Part shown: one piece after another, positions 50,864 through 60,374 of the stretch
Numbering within the stretch: position 1 is the stretch's first letter
How the letters are laid out: every line of letters starts with the position of its first letter
NCBI RefSeq assembly: GCF_010731675.1
Contig: NZ_AP022584.1
Location: 1,922,001-1,986,000, forward strand
Length of the DNA: 64,000 bases
Reading direction: 5' to 3'
Source: Mycobacterium marseillense
Lineage (GTDB): Bacteria; Actinomycetota; Actinomycetes; Mycobacteriales; Mycobacteriaceae
Notes under the pieces: generated by a model
The model's input: the letters and a program-made list of their open reading frames with translations, nothing else
What the model was told of the DNA's origin: nothing
Database searches by the model: none
Translations under genes and position numbers: made by a program

Positions 50864-51154
50864 ATGATTCGCCACGCAATCGCGATCGCACTGCTTTCCT
50901 GCGCGGCGACGGCGGTCACGGCGCCGGCAGCTCACGCCGACGAACAGAGCTATCTCGCTGATTTGCAGGCGCGGGGCGTGCCGTTCCTGATTCCAGCGAA
51001 GGCGGTCAGCGACGGGTACCGGGTGTGCGGTGAGATCCGCGGCGGTGAGTCACCGGCCACGGCCGCTCAGACGTTCGGCATCTACTACAACGCGTTGGGC
51101 CCGACGATCGTCGACATCGCGCAACACGATCTCTGCCCGGACACCCTGCACTAG
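50864..51154 (+). CDS. Secreted DUF732 protein
   Basis: 96 residues. Signal peptide MIRHAIAIALLSCAATAVTA with cleavage near AHA. Mature part SYLADLQARGVPF, then GYRVCGEIRGGESPATAAQT and a second Cys near the end (DLCPDTLH) are the DUF732 pattern with one disulfide; function unknown, found widely in mycobacteria. AGAGGTGAC precedes ATG 50864. Confidence 0.82.
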   Translation: MIRHAIAIALLSCAATAVTAPAAHADEQSYLADLQARGVPFLIPAKAVSDGYRVCGEIRGGESPATAAQTFGIYYNALGPTIVDIAQHDLCPDTLH

Positions 51155-51174
51155 TCGAGTCCCTCTATGACGGG

Positions 51175-51807
51175 ATGGTTCCGAAGCCGACGCGGACACG
51201 CGGTGTGTGGTTCTGGGCTATTGCAGCGGCCGCGGCCTCGCTAATCGTGCTCTTCGCCGGCAGCCAAATCGCGCATGATCGCGGCCAATCGGTGGAGTGG
51301 TACACCGGCTTTGGGCAATGGCTCGGGGCCCTTAGCAGTTTCATCGCCGCGGTAGTGGCGCTATGGATTGCGGTCAGCGACCGTCGCCACGTCGAAAAGC
51401 AACTCCTAGCCGACCTTGCCAGAGAGGCCGGATTAGTCCGGGTGACCGCCGATATTTTCTACGAACGGGACGCTACGAATGCGCCTATACGAATGGCAGG
51501 CGTGAAAGCCAACAATCGCCGTACAGGCCGAATTTTCGAGATTGAGGTAACCAGGTTTGTCATGGGCGGGAGGGAGGTCAGTCCCCTGCGGCTATCATCC
51601 GTCGAGCTCCACCCGAAGCCAAAAGGGAGCTACTACACGGCTGCTGACCTTCCGCATCTGTCGATCGAATCAGACCAATCGCTTTACCTCTATCCGAATG
51701 AGCTCCCGAATAACCCCGCCGACTATGTTGCGTTGGCATACACCGACTCATCTGGGCGGCGATGGCAGGTTGATACCGACGGGAAGGTCGTCCAACGGGT
51801 CATCTGA
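51175..51807 (+). CDS. Two-TM membrane protein of unknown function (210 aa)
   Basis: Hydrophobic segments at about 11-29 and 46-66 (FWAIAAAAASLIVLFAGSQI; LGALSSFIAAVVALWIAVSD) precede a 140-residue cytosolic beta-rich domain. Such two-TM plus soluble domain proteins are frequent in defence-type islands, but no known family is recognised. Codon use is less GC-biased than the core genome. Confidence 0.7.
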   Translation: MVPKPTRTRGVWFWAIAAAAASLIVLFAGSQIAHDRGQSVEWYTGFGQWLGALSSFIAAVVALWIAVSDRRHVEKQLLADLAREAGLVRVTADIFYERDATNAPIRMAGVKANNRRTGRIFEIEVTRFVMGGREVSPLRLSSVELHPKPKGSYYTAADLPHLSIESDQSLYLYPNELPNNPADYVALAYTDSSGRRWQVDTDGKVVQRVI

Positions 51808-51969
51808 CCGTGAAGTATGACTTGTTCGTTGTTTGACGAACCGGGTGAAGTGCAGCGCGGGGCGCGCAGGCTTAAGTTCCCGACATGCGTGACATTGGGA
51901 CCTGTCGGCTCCGGTCGAAAAGTGAGCAGGTAGTTCCGGTCGAAAAGTGAGCACCCTTCTGATTGGAGA

Positions 51970-53151
51970 GTGATCACTGTGGAGGATTGGGCGGAGATTC
52001 GCCGGCTGTATCGGTCGGAGAACCTGTCGCAGGCCGCGATCGCGCGGCGGTTGTCGCTATCGCGCAACACCGTGGCCAAGGCGATTAGCGCTGAGGCACC
52101 ACCACGCTATGAACGCGCACCGTCAACGACGTCGGCGTGGGCGCAGATCGAGATTGCGGTACGGGTGCTGCTGGGCCAGTTCCCAACAATGCCGGCCACC
52201 GTGATTGCCGAACGGGTCGGCTGGACGGGTGGGCATTCCTGGTTCGCCGAGAATGTGGCCAGGATCCGCCCGGAGTACGCTCCAGCCGATCCGTGCGACC
52301 GACTGGTCCATCGGCCCGGTGAGCAGGTGCAGTGCGACCTGTGGTTTCCCGGAGCGCTGGTACCCGATCACGCCGGGGTGCTTCGGTCGTTCCCGGTGCT
52401 CGTGATGGTTGCGGCATATTCGCGGTACATCGCGGCGATGATGATCCCGTCGCGAGTGACTGGGGATCTGCTGGCGGGGATGTGGCAACTGGTGCAGGAT
52501 GTCGGCGCGGTTCCCCGAACACTGTTGTGGGACAACGAGTCCGGTATCGGTCAACGCGGTCGCCTCGCCGAGGGCGTGGTCGGGTTCTGCGGGGTGTTGG
52601 CCACCCGGCTGATCCAGACCCGACCGTACGACCCCGAATCCAAAGGACTCGTGGAACGGGCCAACGGCTACCTGGAGACCTCGTTCCTGCCCGGCCGCGC
52701 CTTCTCCTCGCCCGCGGACTTCAACACCCAACTGTGGGCGTGGCTGGCCACGATCGCCAATCGCCGCACCCACGCGACCACGGGCCTGGTGCCCGCCGAT
52801 GCACTCGCGGTGGATCGGGCGGTGATGGCCGCACTGCCACCGATGGCCCCGGTGACGGGAACGACGGTCACGACGCGGTTGGGTCGCGACTACTACGTCA
52901 GTGCCGGCGGCAACGCGTACTCGGTGCACCCGGAGGTGATCGGGCGGATGATCACCGTCACCACCGGGTTGGAGAAGATCACCGCTCACTGCGGTGACCG
53001 ATTAGTCGCTGACCATCAAAGGCTCTGGGGCACAGCAGGTCTGGTCACCGATCCAGGCCATCTTGCGGCTGCAGCGGTGCTGCGGGAGCAATTCCGGGCT
53101 CGTCCGGCCGCGGGTCGCATCTGGCGGTGGACGTCGAGGTGGCCGATCTGA
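51970..53151 (+). CDS. istA: IstA transposase of IS21 family, possibly frameshifted near its end
   Basis: 393 residues from GTG 51970. N-terminal HTH IARRLSLSRNTVAKAIS, DDE integrase core with D123 (QCDLWF), D188 (LLWDNESG) and E229 (GLVERANG). The last 17 residues (after FRARPAAG) are unlike IstA, while another frame from 53119 reads [19 protein letters not shown], the usual C-terminus, and overlaps istB. A 1-bp loss near 53117 would explain this, by mutation or sequencing error; the catalytic core is untouched. Confidence 0.92.
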   Translation: MITVEDWAEIRRLYRSENLSQAAIARRLSLSRNTVAKAISAEAPPRYERAPSTTSAWAQIEIAVRVLLGQFPTMPATVIAERVGWTGGHSWFAENVARIRPEYAPADPCDRLVHRPGEQVQCDLWFPGALVPDHAGVLRSFPVLVMVAAYSRYIAAMMIPSRVTGDLLAGMWQLVQDVGAVPRTLLWDNESGIGQRGRLAEGVVGFCGVLATRLIQTRPYDPESKGLVERANGYLETSFLPGRAFSSPADFNTQLWAWLATIANRRTHATTGLVPADALAVDRAVMAALPPMAPVTGTTVTTRLGRDYYVSAGGNAYSVHPEVIGRMITVTTGLEKITAHCGDRLVADHQRLWGTAGLVTDPGHLAAAAVLREQFRARPAAGRIWRWTSRWPI

Positions 53152-54006
<855 letters not shown>

Positions 54007-54226
54007 ACCTGCTCACTTTTCAACCGGAGCAGGCTGCTCAGGATTCAACCGGAGCCGACAGGGACCATCGATTCGGAACTACAGCTACTGGTCGCGATAC
54101 GCCGCACGGTGTGGGAGGCGGAAGGTCGCCCACCGTCCACCACGCACATCGACCAGCTGCTAGACGACGAGCAGCCATCGGGTCATCTCGAATTAATGAA
54201 GCAGCAATTTCGCAGACAATGGAGTA

Positions 54227-54673
54227 ATGACAGCTATCGAAGACACGTGGGCTAACCGCGACCTACCAATACTCAAGGCATTGGTGCAGATCTACGAGAA
54301 CACCGGGCGAGCGGTGATCCGCGCCAGCGACATCGAGAGCGCAACCGGATTCGACAAAGACACAACGCAGCGGGCGCTTCGGGCACTATCCCGGGAGCCC
54401 TATTTTGAAGAGGCAAAAGGCACCTGGGGCGGTGGCGTCATCTTCGTTGGACCACCCACCAGCGCCGCGTTGCGATTGGCCGGGCAATGGCCCACACCCG
54501 AGAACATCGTCGAACGCCTCATTGCCGCGTTCGAAGCAGCCGGCGAAGACCAGTCGATCCCCGAGCCTGAGCGCAGCAAGGCCAAACAGGTGGCCCAATG
54601 GTTGGGATCGGCCTTCTCCCAGATCGCGATCTCGGCACTCGGGGGTGCTGGCGGCCAGGCGCTATACAGCTGA
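54227..54673 (+). CDS. Winged-helix protein at the head of a protease/HEPN-motif gene trio (148 aa)
   Basis: N-terminal winged helix (10-65): LPILKALVQIYENTGRAVIR, ATGFDKDTTQRALRALSREP. The C-terminal half is helical (ENIVERLIAAFEAAGEDQSI). No membrane part. It may be a regulator or an adaptor of the following genes. Its start lies within the restored end of the IS-split gene. Confidence 0.72.
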   Translation: MTAIEDTWANRDLPILKALVQIYENTGRAVIRASDIESATGFDKDTTQRALRALSREPYFEEAKGTWGGGVIFVGPPTSAALRLAGQWPTPENIVERLIAAFEAAGEDQSIPEPERSKAKQVAQWLGSAFSQIAISALGGAGGQALYS

Positions 54674-54851
54674 ACCGCTAAAAGATAGAAAGGCTTTCGC
54701 CATGCGCGGGGATCTGATGATGAGTTGGAGATCACCGACACCCCGCCCGGGAGGGCCTTGGACGAAAACCAGTCGACAGCATGGTCACCAGGGGCGTCCG
54801 ACAAGAAAACGCCGACTACCAATTACAGAACCTGCGCAAAGGAAGAGCACG

Positions 54852-55757
54852 ATGAGCGGACAGGTACAGCTACACGCCGAGGCGTTTCGGTCAGTCCTAA
54901 TCGAGATGGTGTATTGCCTCAAAGGGCCCGGCACAGATACTGAGGCCGGGCAGGACTGCAAGACGATGGCCTTCGGGAGCGCCTTCATCTACCGCCTCGA
55001 CGGCCAAGACCGCCTGATCACCGCGCGACATAATGTGACCGGAAGACATTGGCAAACCAACGATTTCATGGGCGGCTACAGCATCGAGCCGACACACCTC
55101 CGAGTCATGTTCTTCAAAGACCCACCGGAGAAGTGGGCGGTATCGGCCTCCGAAGACAACCCTAGGGTGGGCAATATCCAGATAGTCCTCCGCCAATATC
55201 TGGTGCCGCTGATCGGTCCGGACTGGAAGCCGATCTGGAACCAGCACCAGGCGCTTGGTGGCGATATGGACGTAGTGGAGGTGCCGTTCAACCCCCCAAC
55301 TGATGCGGTAACCATGAGCTGGGAAAGACCAGGTCCCCGAACAGGTCCCGACGAAGCTCCATGGCCGGAACAGCTGTTTCCAGGCGAAGACGTGTACATC
55401 GTCGGCTACCCGTACCGACTCACCTCCGGCCCGACCTTCCCGCTCTGGATCCGTGGAACGGTCGCATCCAACCCCATATTCGGCTACCACGACGGCAATA
55501 AGACATATCCCCTCTGGCTCATCGACGCCCGCACCCGCAAGGGGCAATCAGGCGCCCCAGTTATGCGCCATCGGGCGCCCGGGACCATCGTCTTCAGAAA
55601 CGATGGGAAGCCAGGCAGAACGCAATTCCCGGACTCAGAACTACTCGGGGTCTATTCCGGCCGTACCAGCGACGAATCCGACCTAGGATTCGTCTGGCCC
55701 ATGGACCAGGTCGACGAGATCTGCCGCAACGGGACACTCGGCACCATCGATGTGTAA
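54852..55757 (+). CDS. Trypsin-like serine protease
   Basis: 301 residues. Triad as seen: His60 in LITARHNVTG, Asp138 or Asp140 in GGDMDVVEV, Ser233 in RKGQSGAPV with the GxSGxP oxyanion loop. No signal peptide, so cytosolic, unlike HtrA. The S1 fold region VGYPYRLTSGPTFPLWIRG fits. ATG 54852 has GGAAGAG upstream; an in-frame ATG at 54702 also has AGAAAGG but would add a Pro/Arg-rich stretch of unlikely coding type. Cytosolic trypsin-like proteases recur in bacterial conflict systems (family knowledge). Confidence 0.82.
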   Translation: MSGQVQLHAEAFRSVLIEMVYCLKGPGTDTEAGQDCKTMAFGSAFIYRLDGQDRLITARHNVTGRHWQTNDFMGGYSIEPTHLRVMFFKDPPEKWAVSASEDNPRVGNIQIVLRQYLVPLIGPDWKPIWNQHQALGGDMDVVEVPFNPPTDAVTMSWERPGPRTGPDEAPWPEQLFPGEDVYIVGYPYRLTSGPTFPLWIRGTVASNPIFGYHDGNKTYPLWLIDARTRKGQSGAPVMRHRAPGTIVFRNDGKPGRTQFPDSELLGVYSGRTSDESDLGFVWPMDQVDEICRNGTLGTIDV

Positions 55758-55806
55758 GCCTATTGTCTGTCGGGGCCCCTACGAACGAGCCTGAACCTAG
55801 GCGGAT

Positions 55807-56535
55807 ATGGCCGGGTTTCTATCACGCCTCGGAGGTCCCCTAGGCATCCAGAAGGTCGTCGTCATTCGCGACGAAGGCAGCCCGAACGAGACTCGCACCG
55901 AGACTGAGGCACACATCCAGGCGCAAAAAGGCTTCTTCGAAGTCGAAACTCAGATCTACGAGGGCGACATTGTGGAGATGGACGACCCTCGCGGCGGCCA
56001 CGAACGCCGACTCGTCGATGAAGTGCAGATTTATCACCGTCCCCGCGGCGGCAACCGCACGAACCACATAGAGGTCGTCTGGGGAAAGATTCCGCGGCCC
56101 ACCCCTCCGCGCAGTGCACCCGTTAGGCGCCTAGACCTAGAGAATCTGCACCAACACGTAACCGCTGTCGCGAGTGACCTATTCAACGAGCAGTTCTACG
56201 GAGCTGCGGTAGCCGAAGCGTTCAAGTCGATAGAAGTACGCGTTCGAGACCTCACCGGCGGCCGCCGATCGGGGGCACAACTAATGGGTGACGCTTTCGG
56301 GGGCGCCGTGCCGCAACTAGACGTATCTGTCGAGACGGGTCGGAGCGCTGAAGATGAGCGAGAAGGCTTTCTCGCGCTCTTTCGTGGGGCGATGATCGGT
56401 GTCCGGAACCCCGGGGCGCACGAGCTCTTCAAGCAAACGGACCCGCAACAGGCGTTGGAATACCTCGGCTTCGCCAGCTTGCTCCATCGACGCATCGACG
56501 TCGCAGCAGCCAAGCAGAGCGGCCAAAGCACCTGA
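55807..56535 (+). CDS. Ymh-family protein with a HEPN-type RNPxxH motif
   Basis: 242 residues. N-terminal beta-rich part (1-100) holds VEMDDPRGGHERRLVDEVQI. The C-terminal domain NEQFYGAAVAEAFKSIEVRV, LMGDAFGG and REGFLALFRGAMIGVRNPGA matches the Ymh domain (TIGR02391). R200-NPGA-H205 has the R[ND]x3H form of HEPN ribonucleases, so RNA cleavage is inferred. It follows the protease by 49 bp on the same strand, then a terminator. Confidence 0.78.
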   Translation: MAGFLSRLGGPLGIQKVVVIRDEGSPNETRTETEAHIQAQKGFFEVETQIYEGDIVEMDDPRGGHERRLVDEVQIYHRPRGGNRTNHIEVVWGKIPRPTPPRSAPVRRLDLENLHQHVTAVASDLFNEQFYGAAVAEAFKSIEVRVRDLTGGRRSGAQLMGDAFGGAVPQLDVSVETGRSAEDEREGFLALFRGAMIGVRNPGAHELFKQTDPQQALEYLGFASLLHRRIDVAAAKQSGQST

Positions 56536-56541
56536 TTAGCT

Positions 56542-56568
56542 GCGGCCTAAGAAGGCCGTTTCCTTGTC
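56542..56568 (+). terminator. Intrinsic terminator after the Ymh gene
   Basis: CGGCCT-AAGA-AGGCCG (56543-56558) followed by TTTCCTTGT. A stem plus T-rich tail, 8 bp after the stop. Confidence 0.55.
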
Positions 56569-56598
56569 TCACAAATCGCACAGAGAGGTTGTGGGCTG

Positions 56599-56799
56599 AT
56601 GGCTACGACCACTTGGTTCAAAATCTCCGAGACTGCCGAGCACGCCCGCCTATCGCCAGACATCATCCGGGGCGCCATCCGATCCGGTGATCTGCCGTCC
56701 TACGCGCCGACCCCTGGTGGCCGAGACATAAGGCTCAAGGCCAGCGACACCGACGCGTGGATCGAATCCAAACCATACGTGCCACCCGGCCCTTCGTAG
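56599..56799 (+). CDS. Excisionase/MerR-type HTH protein (66 aa)
   Basis: WFKISETAEHARLSPDIIRG followed by AIRSGDLPSYAPTPGGRDIR is the compact winged-helix pattern of excisionases. ATG 56599 has GAGAGGTTGTGGGCTG upstream. The next gene starts five bases after its stop. No integrase nearby. Confidence 0.75.
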   Translation: MATTTWFKISETAEHARLSPDIIRGAIRSGDLPSYAPTPGGRDIRLKASDTDAWIESKPYVPPGPS

Positions 56800-56804
56800 C
56801 ACCG

Positions 56805-57278
56805 ATGGCTGGCCTCTTTAAGCAGAAGACAGATGAGGAGCGTGCCGCGGAAGCGGCCCGCAGGGCCGAGGCTGCCTTCGGGGCATCTCCCCAAGGCAAG
56901 GCAGCCCAAGCATTCGACCGGGGCGACGAGTTCTTCCAAATCGAGATCCCGCACTCGTCCGTTACCGGATTTACTAACGCCGCCTTCAACTCCACAACAG
57001 GGGGCAAGATCCGGCGGAACCCCACCCGCACCGACCTATTGGGTCAGATCGAAGAAGCGGGCTGGCATCTTGAACACGCCTCGTGGGTGTACGTCCAAAC
57101 CGGCCAGAACAGCCGAGACAAGTTTCTAGCATCGGGCCAACATGTCGTTGTCACCGGCGAGGTACTTGGCATATATCTGTTTCGCCGGGCTGACGCCCGC
57201 GCACGAATCAGCGGGCAAGTATGGGGGGCGTGGCAGCCGATGATTCCAGCCATGTCGTCTACGCCAATCGACAGGTGA
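56805..57278 (+). CDS. Protein of unknown function in the accessory region (157 aa)
   Basis: ATG 56805. N-terminal charged helix LFKQKTDEERAAEAARRAEA, then a compact beta-rich part with GWHLEHASWVYVQTGQNSRD and VVVTGEVLGIYLFRRADARA. It resembles small actinobacterial proteins with PH-like fold of unknown role. Probably co-transcribed with the HTH gene. Confidence 0.65.
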   Translation: MAGLFKQKTDEERAAEAARRAEAAFGASPQGKAAQAFDRGDEFFQIEIPHSSVTGFTNAAFNSTTGGKIRRNPTRTDLLGQIEEAGWHLEHASWVYVQTGQNSRDKFLASGQHVVVTGEVLGIYLFRRADARARISGQVWGAWQPMIPAMSSTPIDR

Positions 57279-57315
57279 GTAGCGTCGCAGTCGGCTGCCA
57301 ACCTAAAATTCGCAG

Positions 57316-57603
57316 ATGGGATCGAACGGACTACAGGTCGCTCTCGGCCAGGTAGCCGCGATGGCTGGGCAATGGCAGGGATTGAGCGCCCAGTTCACTA
57401 CGATCACGCCGCCATCACCGGGCCAGCCATTCCAGCCCACCACAGCGGCCATCAGCATTGTTGACTCCGCTATCGGGACTGCCACCACGTCGTTGATCGC
57501 GCGGACGCAGCAGACCGCTGGCGGGGCGGTGAGCGCTGTCGAAGGGTACGGCAACCAAGAAGCCACCAACGCCGCCGACATGACTAACGTGACGGTGGTC
57601 TAG
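57316..57603 (+). CDS. EspC-like / DUF2580 secretion-associated protein
   Basis: 95 residues starting LQVALGQVAAMAGQWQGLSA after MGSNG. The helical hairpin with central TAAISIVDSAIGTATTSLIA and the C-terminal acidic turn follow the ESX-1 EspC (DUF2580) pattern. It would pair with the next gene product as a type VII secretion substrate. Stop TAG is directly followed by the next ATG. Confidence 0.76.
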   Translation: MGSNGLQVALGQVAAMAGQWQGLSAQFTTITPPSPGQPFQPTTAAISIVDSAIGTATTSLIARTQQTAGGAVSAVEGYGNQEATNAADMTNVTVV

Positions 57604-58533
57604 ATGGCCGTCACCCTGTCGCAAATCCGAGCGTGGAGCACCGTGCCCCTGACCGATGCGGCCACTTATTGGAGCAAGACCGCCGATCAGTGGGACGACG
57701 TATTCTTGACGATGCGCAATCAGTCGCAGACCATCGCCTGGAAAGGTGCAGGCGGGGATGCGTTGCGGCAGCGCACCGCAGCCGACTTCTCCACGGTCAG
57801 CGGCAGGGCCGACAAATTGCGCCAGGCGGCCGGGGTCGCGCGCAGCGGCGCAAGTGACATCAGCACAGCCCAGCGCCGGGCGTTGTTCGCCATCGAGGAC
57901 GCGCAGAACGCGGGATTCACTGTGGGAGAAGACCTTTCGGTGTCTTATACCGATCATGGCGGTACGGTCGCGGAGCAGGCCGCTCGCCAAGCACAAGCCG
58001 AGCAGATGGCTACTGAAATCTGGTCTCGGGCTGCTGGACTAGAGAGTGCAGATGCTAAGGTTGCGGGCCAAATCACCGCCGCCGCAGCCGATGTCGGCAA
58101 TGTTGGGTTTGCGCCGGGCCGCAATGGCAACGGCAACGGCATCCAGTTGGTCGATTTCAAACAGGACGGTGGCCCCAAACCAGCCCCGCCAGGTCTGCCA
58201 CAACCATTGAAAGACTTCATCAATTTTCAGCTGCAGGGTAAGCCGCTGCCACCGATGACTGGGCCACCGATTACCGAGATTGAGAACCGGATCAGGGTAA
58301 TCCAACAAAGTCAGGAATGGCACGACTACCAGGCCGCGCATCCCAATGTGGCGGGCTGCAGCACCGGCGACATCATGACCGCACTGGGTGCGATGGGCGC
58401 AGGCGACCTATCGCTGCTTGCGGGTGCTGCCGCCGCCCCCGAAACATTTACCGCCAGCTTCTGGCTAGGACTGATGGCCTGGGGAGCTGGACAGGCGACA
58501 GCCATCGGCGGACTCGCACAGTGCGTGCCATAG
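57604..58533 (+). CDS. WXG-like N-terminal domain protein, type VII secretion substrate candidate
   Basis: 309 residues. The N-terminal helical part (1-110) resembles the WXG100/LXG type: IRAWSTVPLTDAATYWSKTA, then MRNQSQTIAWKGAGGDALRQ. A Gly/Asn linker NGNGNGIQLVDF (about 180) leads to a proline-rich region, a segment with EWHDYQAAHPNVAGCSTGDI and a hydrophobic C-terminus (ALGAMGAGDLSLLAGAAAAP). Adjacent to the EspC-like gene. A toxin or effector is possible, but no nuclease or hydrolase motif is seen. Confidence 0.7.
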   Translation: MAVTLSQIRAWSTVPLTDAATYWSKTADQWDDVFLTMRNQSQTIAWKGAGGDALRQRTAADFSTVSGRADKLRQAAGVARSGASDISTAQRRALFAIEDAQNAGFTVGEDLSVSYTDHGGTVAEQAARQAQAEQMATEIWSRAAGLESADAKVAGQITAAAADVGNVGFAPGRNGNGNGIQLVDFKQDGGPKPAPPGLPQPLKDFINFQLQGKPLPPMTGPPITEIENRIRVIQQSQEWHDYQAAHPNVAGCSTGDIMTALGAMGAGDLSLLAGAAAAPETFTASFWLGLMAWGAGQATAIGGLAQCVP

Positions 58534-58547
58534 GCAAGGGCTAAAGG

Positions 58548-58832
58548 ATGCAAATCGTATTGCTGGTCGCTGGGGCGGTATTCATCATCTCGGCGTTGGC
58601 CGTTACCGTTCGCCGTTTGATTAAGGCGGCGCCGCATTCGAAAGCCAGGGCTGCGATGTGGGGCACGGTGGGTCAGTTGGGAGCTGTGACCATATTCCTG
58701 GTGTTGGCCGTTCAACGCCTGCACAGCGGCAACATGTTTTCGTGGTTGATACTGATCGCCCTGGCGCTCGCCGCGATCAATGTTGTTGCCACCCTGGTCA
58801 TATCGAAGAAGCGCCACGAGTCCTCGGCATAA
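58548..58832 (+). CDS. Three-TM small membrane protein (94 aa)
   Basis: Three hydrophobic segments (2-20, 38-58, 66-86), e.g. MQIVLLVAGAVFIISALAVT. Basic cytosolic loops. ATG 58548, 15 bp after the WXG-like gene with GGGCTAAAGG upstream. An immunity or export partner is possible from position only. Confidence 0.62.
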   Translation: MQIVLLVAGAVFIISALAVTVRRLIKAAPHSKARAAMWGTVGQLGAVTIFLVLAVQRLHSGNMFSWLILIALALAAINVVATLVISKKRHESSA

Positions 58833-58845
58833 CGGTGCATCCACA

Positions 58846-59109
58846 TTGAGCGGTCTATTCAAACGCCCGCTGCGCTGGGTCTACAGCACGCAGGGCACGA
58901 TCATCCTTAGTGTGGTGCCGCTTCTCATCGGCATCGCCGCCCTGTATGGCTTTTTCCGTTGGGGTGGCGCGATCTTTCTGATCACCGGCCTCGGCCTTTT
59001 GGCGCTCACGATCTACGAGTTGGTTCGGCTGCACCGCCGCGGGCCCCGCCGACCGGCATGGGTGCCAAGCGACGAGCCGCAACCGGGAAGCGTGGACAAG
59101 CCGAGCTGA
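58846..59109 (+). CDS. Two-TM small membrane protein (87 aa)
   Basis: TTG 58846 (LSGLFKRPLRWVYSTQG) is the only start before the first membrane segment; no clear ribosome-binding site. Two hydrophobic segments IILSVVPLLIGIAALYGFF and AIFLITGLGLLALTIYELV, then a basic Pro-rich tail. Follows the previous small membrane gene by 13 bp. Confidence 0.55.
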   Translation: MSGLFKRPLRWVYSTQGTIILSVVPLLIGIAALYGFFRWGGAIFLITGLGLLALTIYELVRLHRRGPRRPAWVPSDEPQPGSVDKPS

Positions 59110-59429
59110 AAACGGCCTAGGTGGTGGCCATGTCTTTGTGCGTGGGACAGAGCGTCATCTTTGGGTGCTCCTGGTCTGGAACTATTGCTACCCAACCGAT
59201 CGCATACCACCCGAGTTTTCACGCTAGTTCATGCGCTGCGGTTGCGTCTCGTTCGTACACCGCCGCATCACAGCCTGGCGCTTCACAAGACAACTTGACG
59301 GCTGTTACCTGACTAATCATTCGATTCTCCACATGGCCAGCCCGGCGCCAGCCGCAGCCTCCAGCCTAGTCGGCACCGCGCAATTCCCCGGTGTCTCCGG
59401 TGGACCAATAGTTGCCAGCGCTCACCAGG
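59110..59429. other. 320-bp stretch without a supported gene
   Basis: Short open frames (59121-59312, 59231-59440 and the reverse 59013-59222) lack ribosome-binding sites and protein-like composition. GC is lower than in flanking genes. Nothing else found. Confidence 0.6.
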
Positions 59430-59747
59430 TCACCGGGTGAATTGTGCGCCGTCTCCCTCATGACTGCTTGGCGCTTCGCTGGTGAACATTTCCGGATGCG
59501 CAATTGCTAACCAGTCCGTAGCCGGCTGCCGCAGCCCGTCCAGCACCACCGCGGCGGGCACGGACGTGTACCGCGCGAGGGCATGAAGATAGGCACCAAC
59601 GCGCCCATTTACTGCAGCGATTTCGAGAAGGCCTGGGAGTACGGCGGGAGCTCCAGCGGCGTGTCGTTTGTGCGGCGCCTGCGCGCATCCTCCTAACAGC
59701 ACGGCGAAGACCATTGCCGTCGCAAACAGCGATTGACGCAGCGGCAT
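59430..59747 (-). CDS. Lipoprotein (105 aa)
   Basis: ATG 59747 with GAGGCACCCC upstream. Signal peptide MPLRQSLFATAMVFAVLLGG ending in the lipobox LLGGC. Mature part holds GLLEIAAVNGRVGAYLHALA and VVLDGLRQPATDWLAIAHPE. Not assigned to a family. Confidence 0.7.
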   Translation of the reverse strand: MPLRQSLFATAMVFAVLLGGCAQAPHKRHAAGAPAVLPGLLEIAAVNGRVGAYLHALARYTSVPAAVVLDGLRQPATDWLAIAHPEMFTSEAPSSHEGDGAQFTR

Positions 59748-59816
59748 GGGGTGCCTCTTTGTGGCGGCGTCGAGCATTGAAAATGCCAGCGGCCCAGACG
59801 GTTTGCGTACCGTAGC

Positions 59817-60374
59817 TCAGCCCAACTGATCGGCGGGTATCGGCTCGGGCAGGGTGTTCTGCTTCGTCGTCATGTCGCGGCACTCGCCGTAGATGCTGAT
59901 CGATCCGCCGGACTTCTGGACTGGCGAGTAGGGGTCGAAGACCGCCGTGACACCGTGCTTGCTCACGGCCGACGCATGGGTGTGGAAGTCCCCAGGGCCT
60001 CCCCAACCATGCTGTTTGAGCACCCCGATCATCTGCTGAATCTCGGCTCGGGACGCCTCGAGGGTGGGTGCGTGGTCGTACCTGATTCCCACGCGGCCCC
60101 GAAAAGGCGCCACGGCTTGGTCATTACACGAATCTCGGGTGAAGTTCGCGGACACTCCTTTGAGGCCCAGGATGGTAACGATTTCCCGTGCCGCATCGAC
60201 CACCTGCGCCCGAGATTGTTCCGGAGTCATTGGATTAGGCACCCCTTCGCTCACATTCCTTACGGCGCTGCATGATTGAAGCGCGATCATCAGCACACCC
60301 GCTGCGATGTAGACAACAACCGACCGCCACATGGCGGCGCCGATCCTGTCGAAAGTGATCGTCGAATTTTTCAA
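59817..60374 (-). CDS. Lipoprotein (185 aa), coupled to the alpha/beta hydrolase
   Basis: TTG 60374 with GGAGG nine bases upstream; it overlaps the hydrolase stop as TTGA. Hydrophobic VVVYIAAGVLMIALQSC gives a lipobox ending in Cys. The mature domain contains TPEQSRAQVVDAAREIVTIL and VGIRYDHAPTLEASRAEIQQ, the shape of small mycobacterial lipoproteins with a ferredoxin-like fold. Two Cys near the end and middle may pair. Confidence 0.78.
   Translation of the reverse strand: MKNSTITFDRIGAAMWRSVVVYIAAGVLMIALQSCSAVRNVSEGVPNPMTPEQSRAQVVDAAREIVTILGLKGVSANFTRDSCNDQAVAPFRGRVGIRYDHAPTLEASRAEIQQMIGVLKQHGWGGPGDFHTHASAVSKHGVTAVFDPYSPVQKSGGSISIYGECRDMTTKQNTLPEPIPADQLG

Noticed and set aside
54725..54943. 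73-codon frame overlapping the protease start
   Set aside because: Starts at TTG without a ribosome-binding site and overlaps the well-supported protease frame by 92 bp.
59231..59440. 69-codon frame in the 320-bp gap
   Set aside because: No start signal, no hydrophobic or domain pattern, and no overlap with neighbours.
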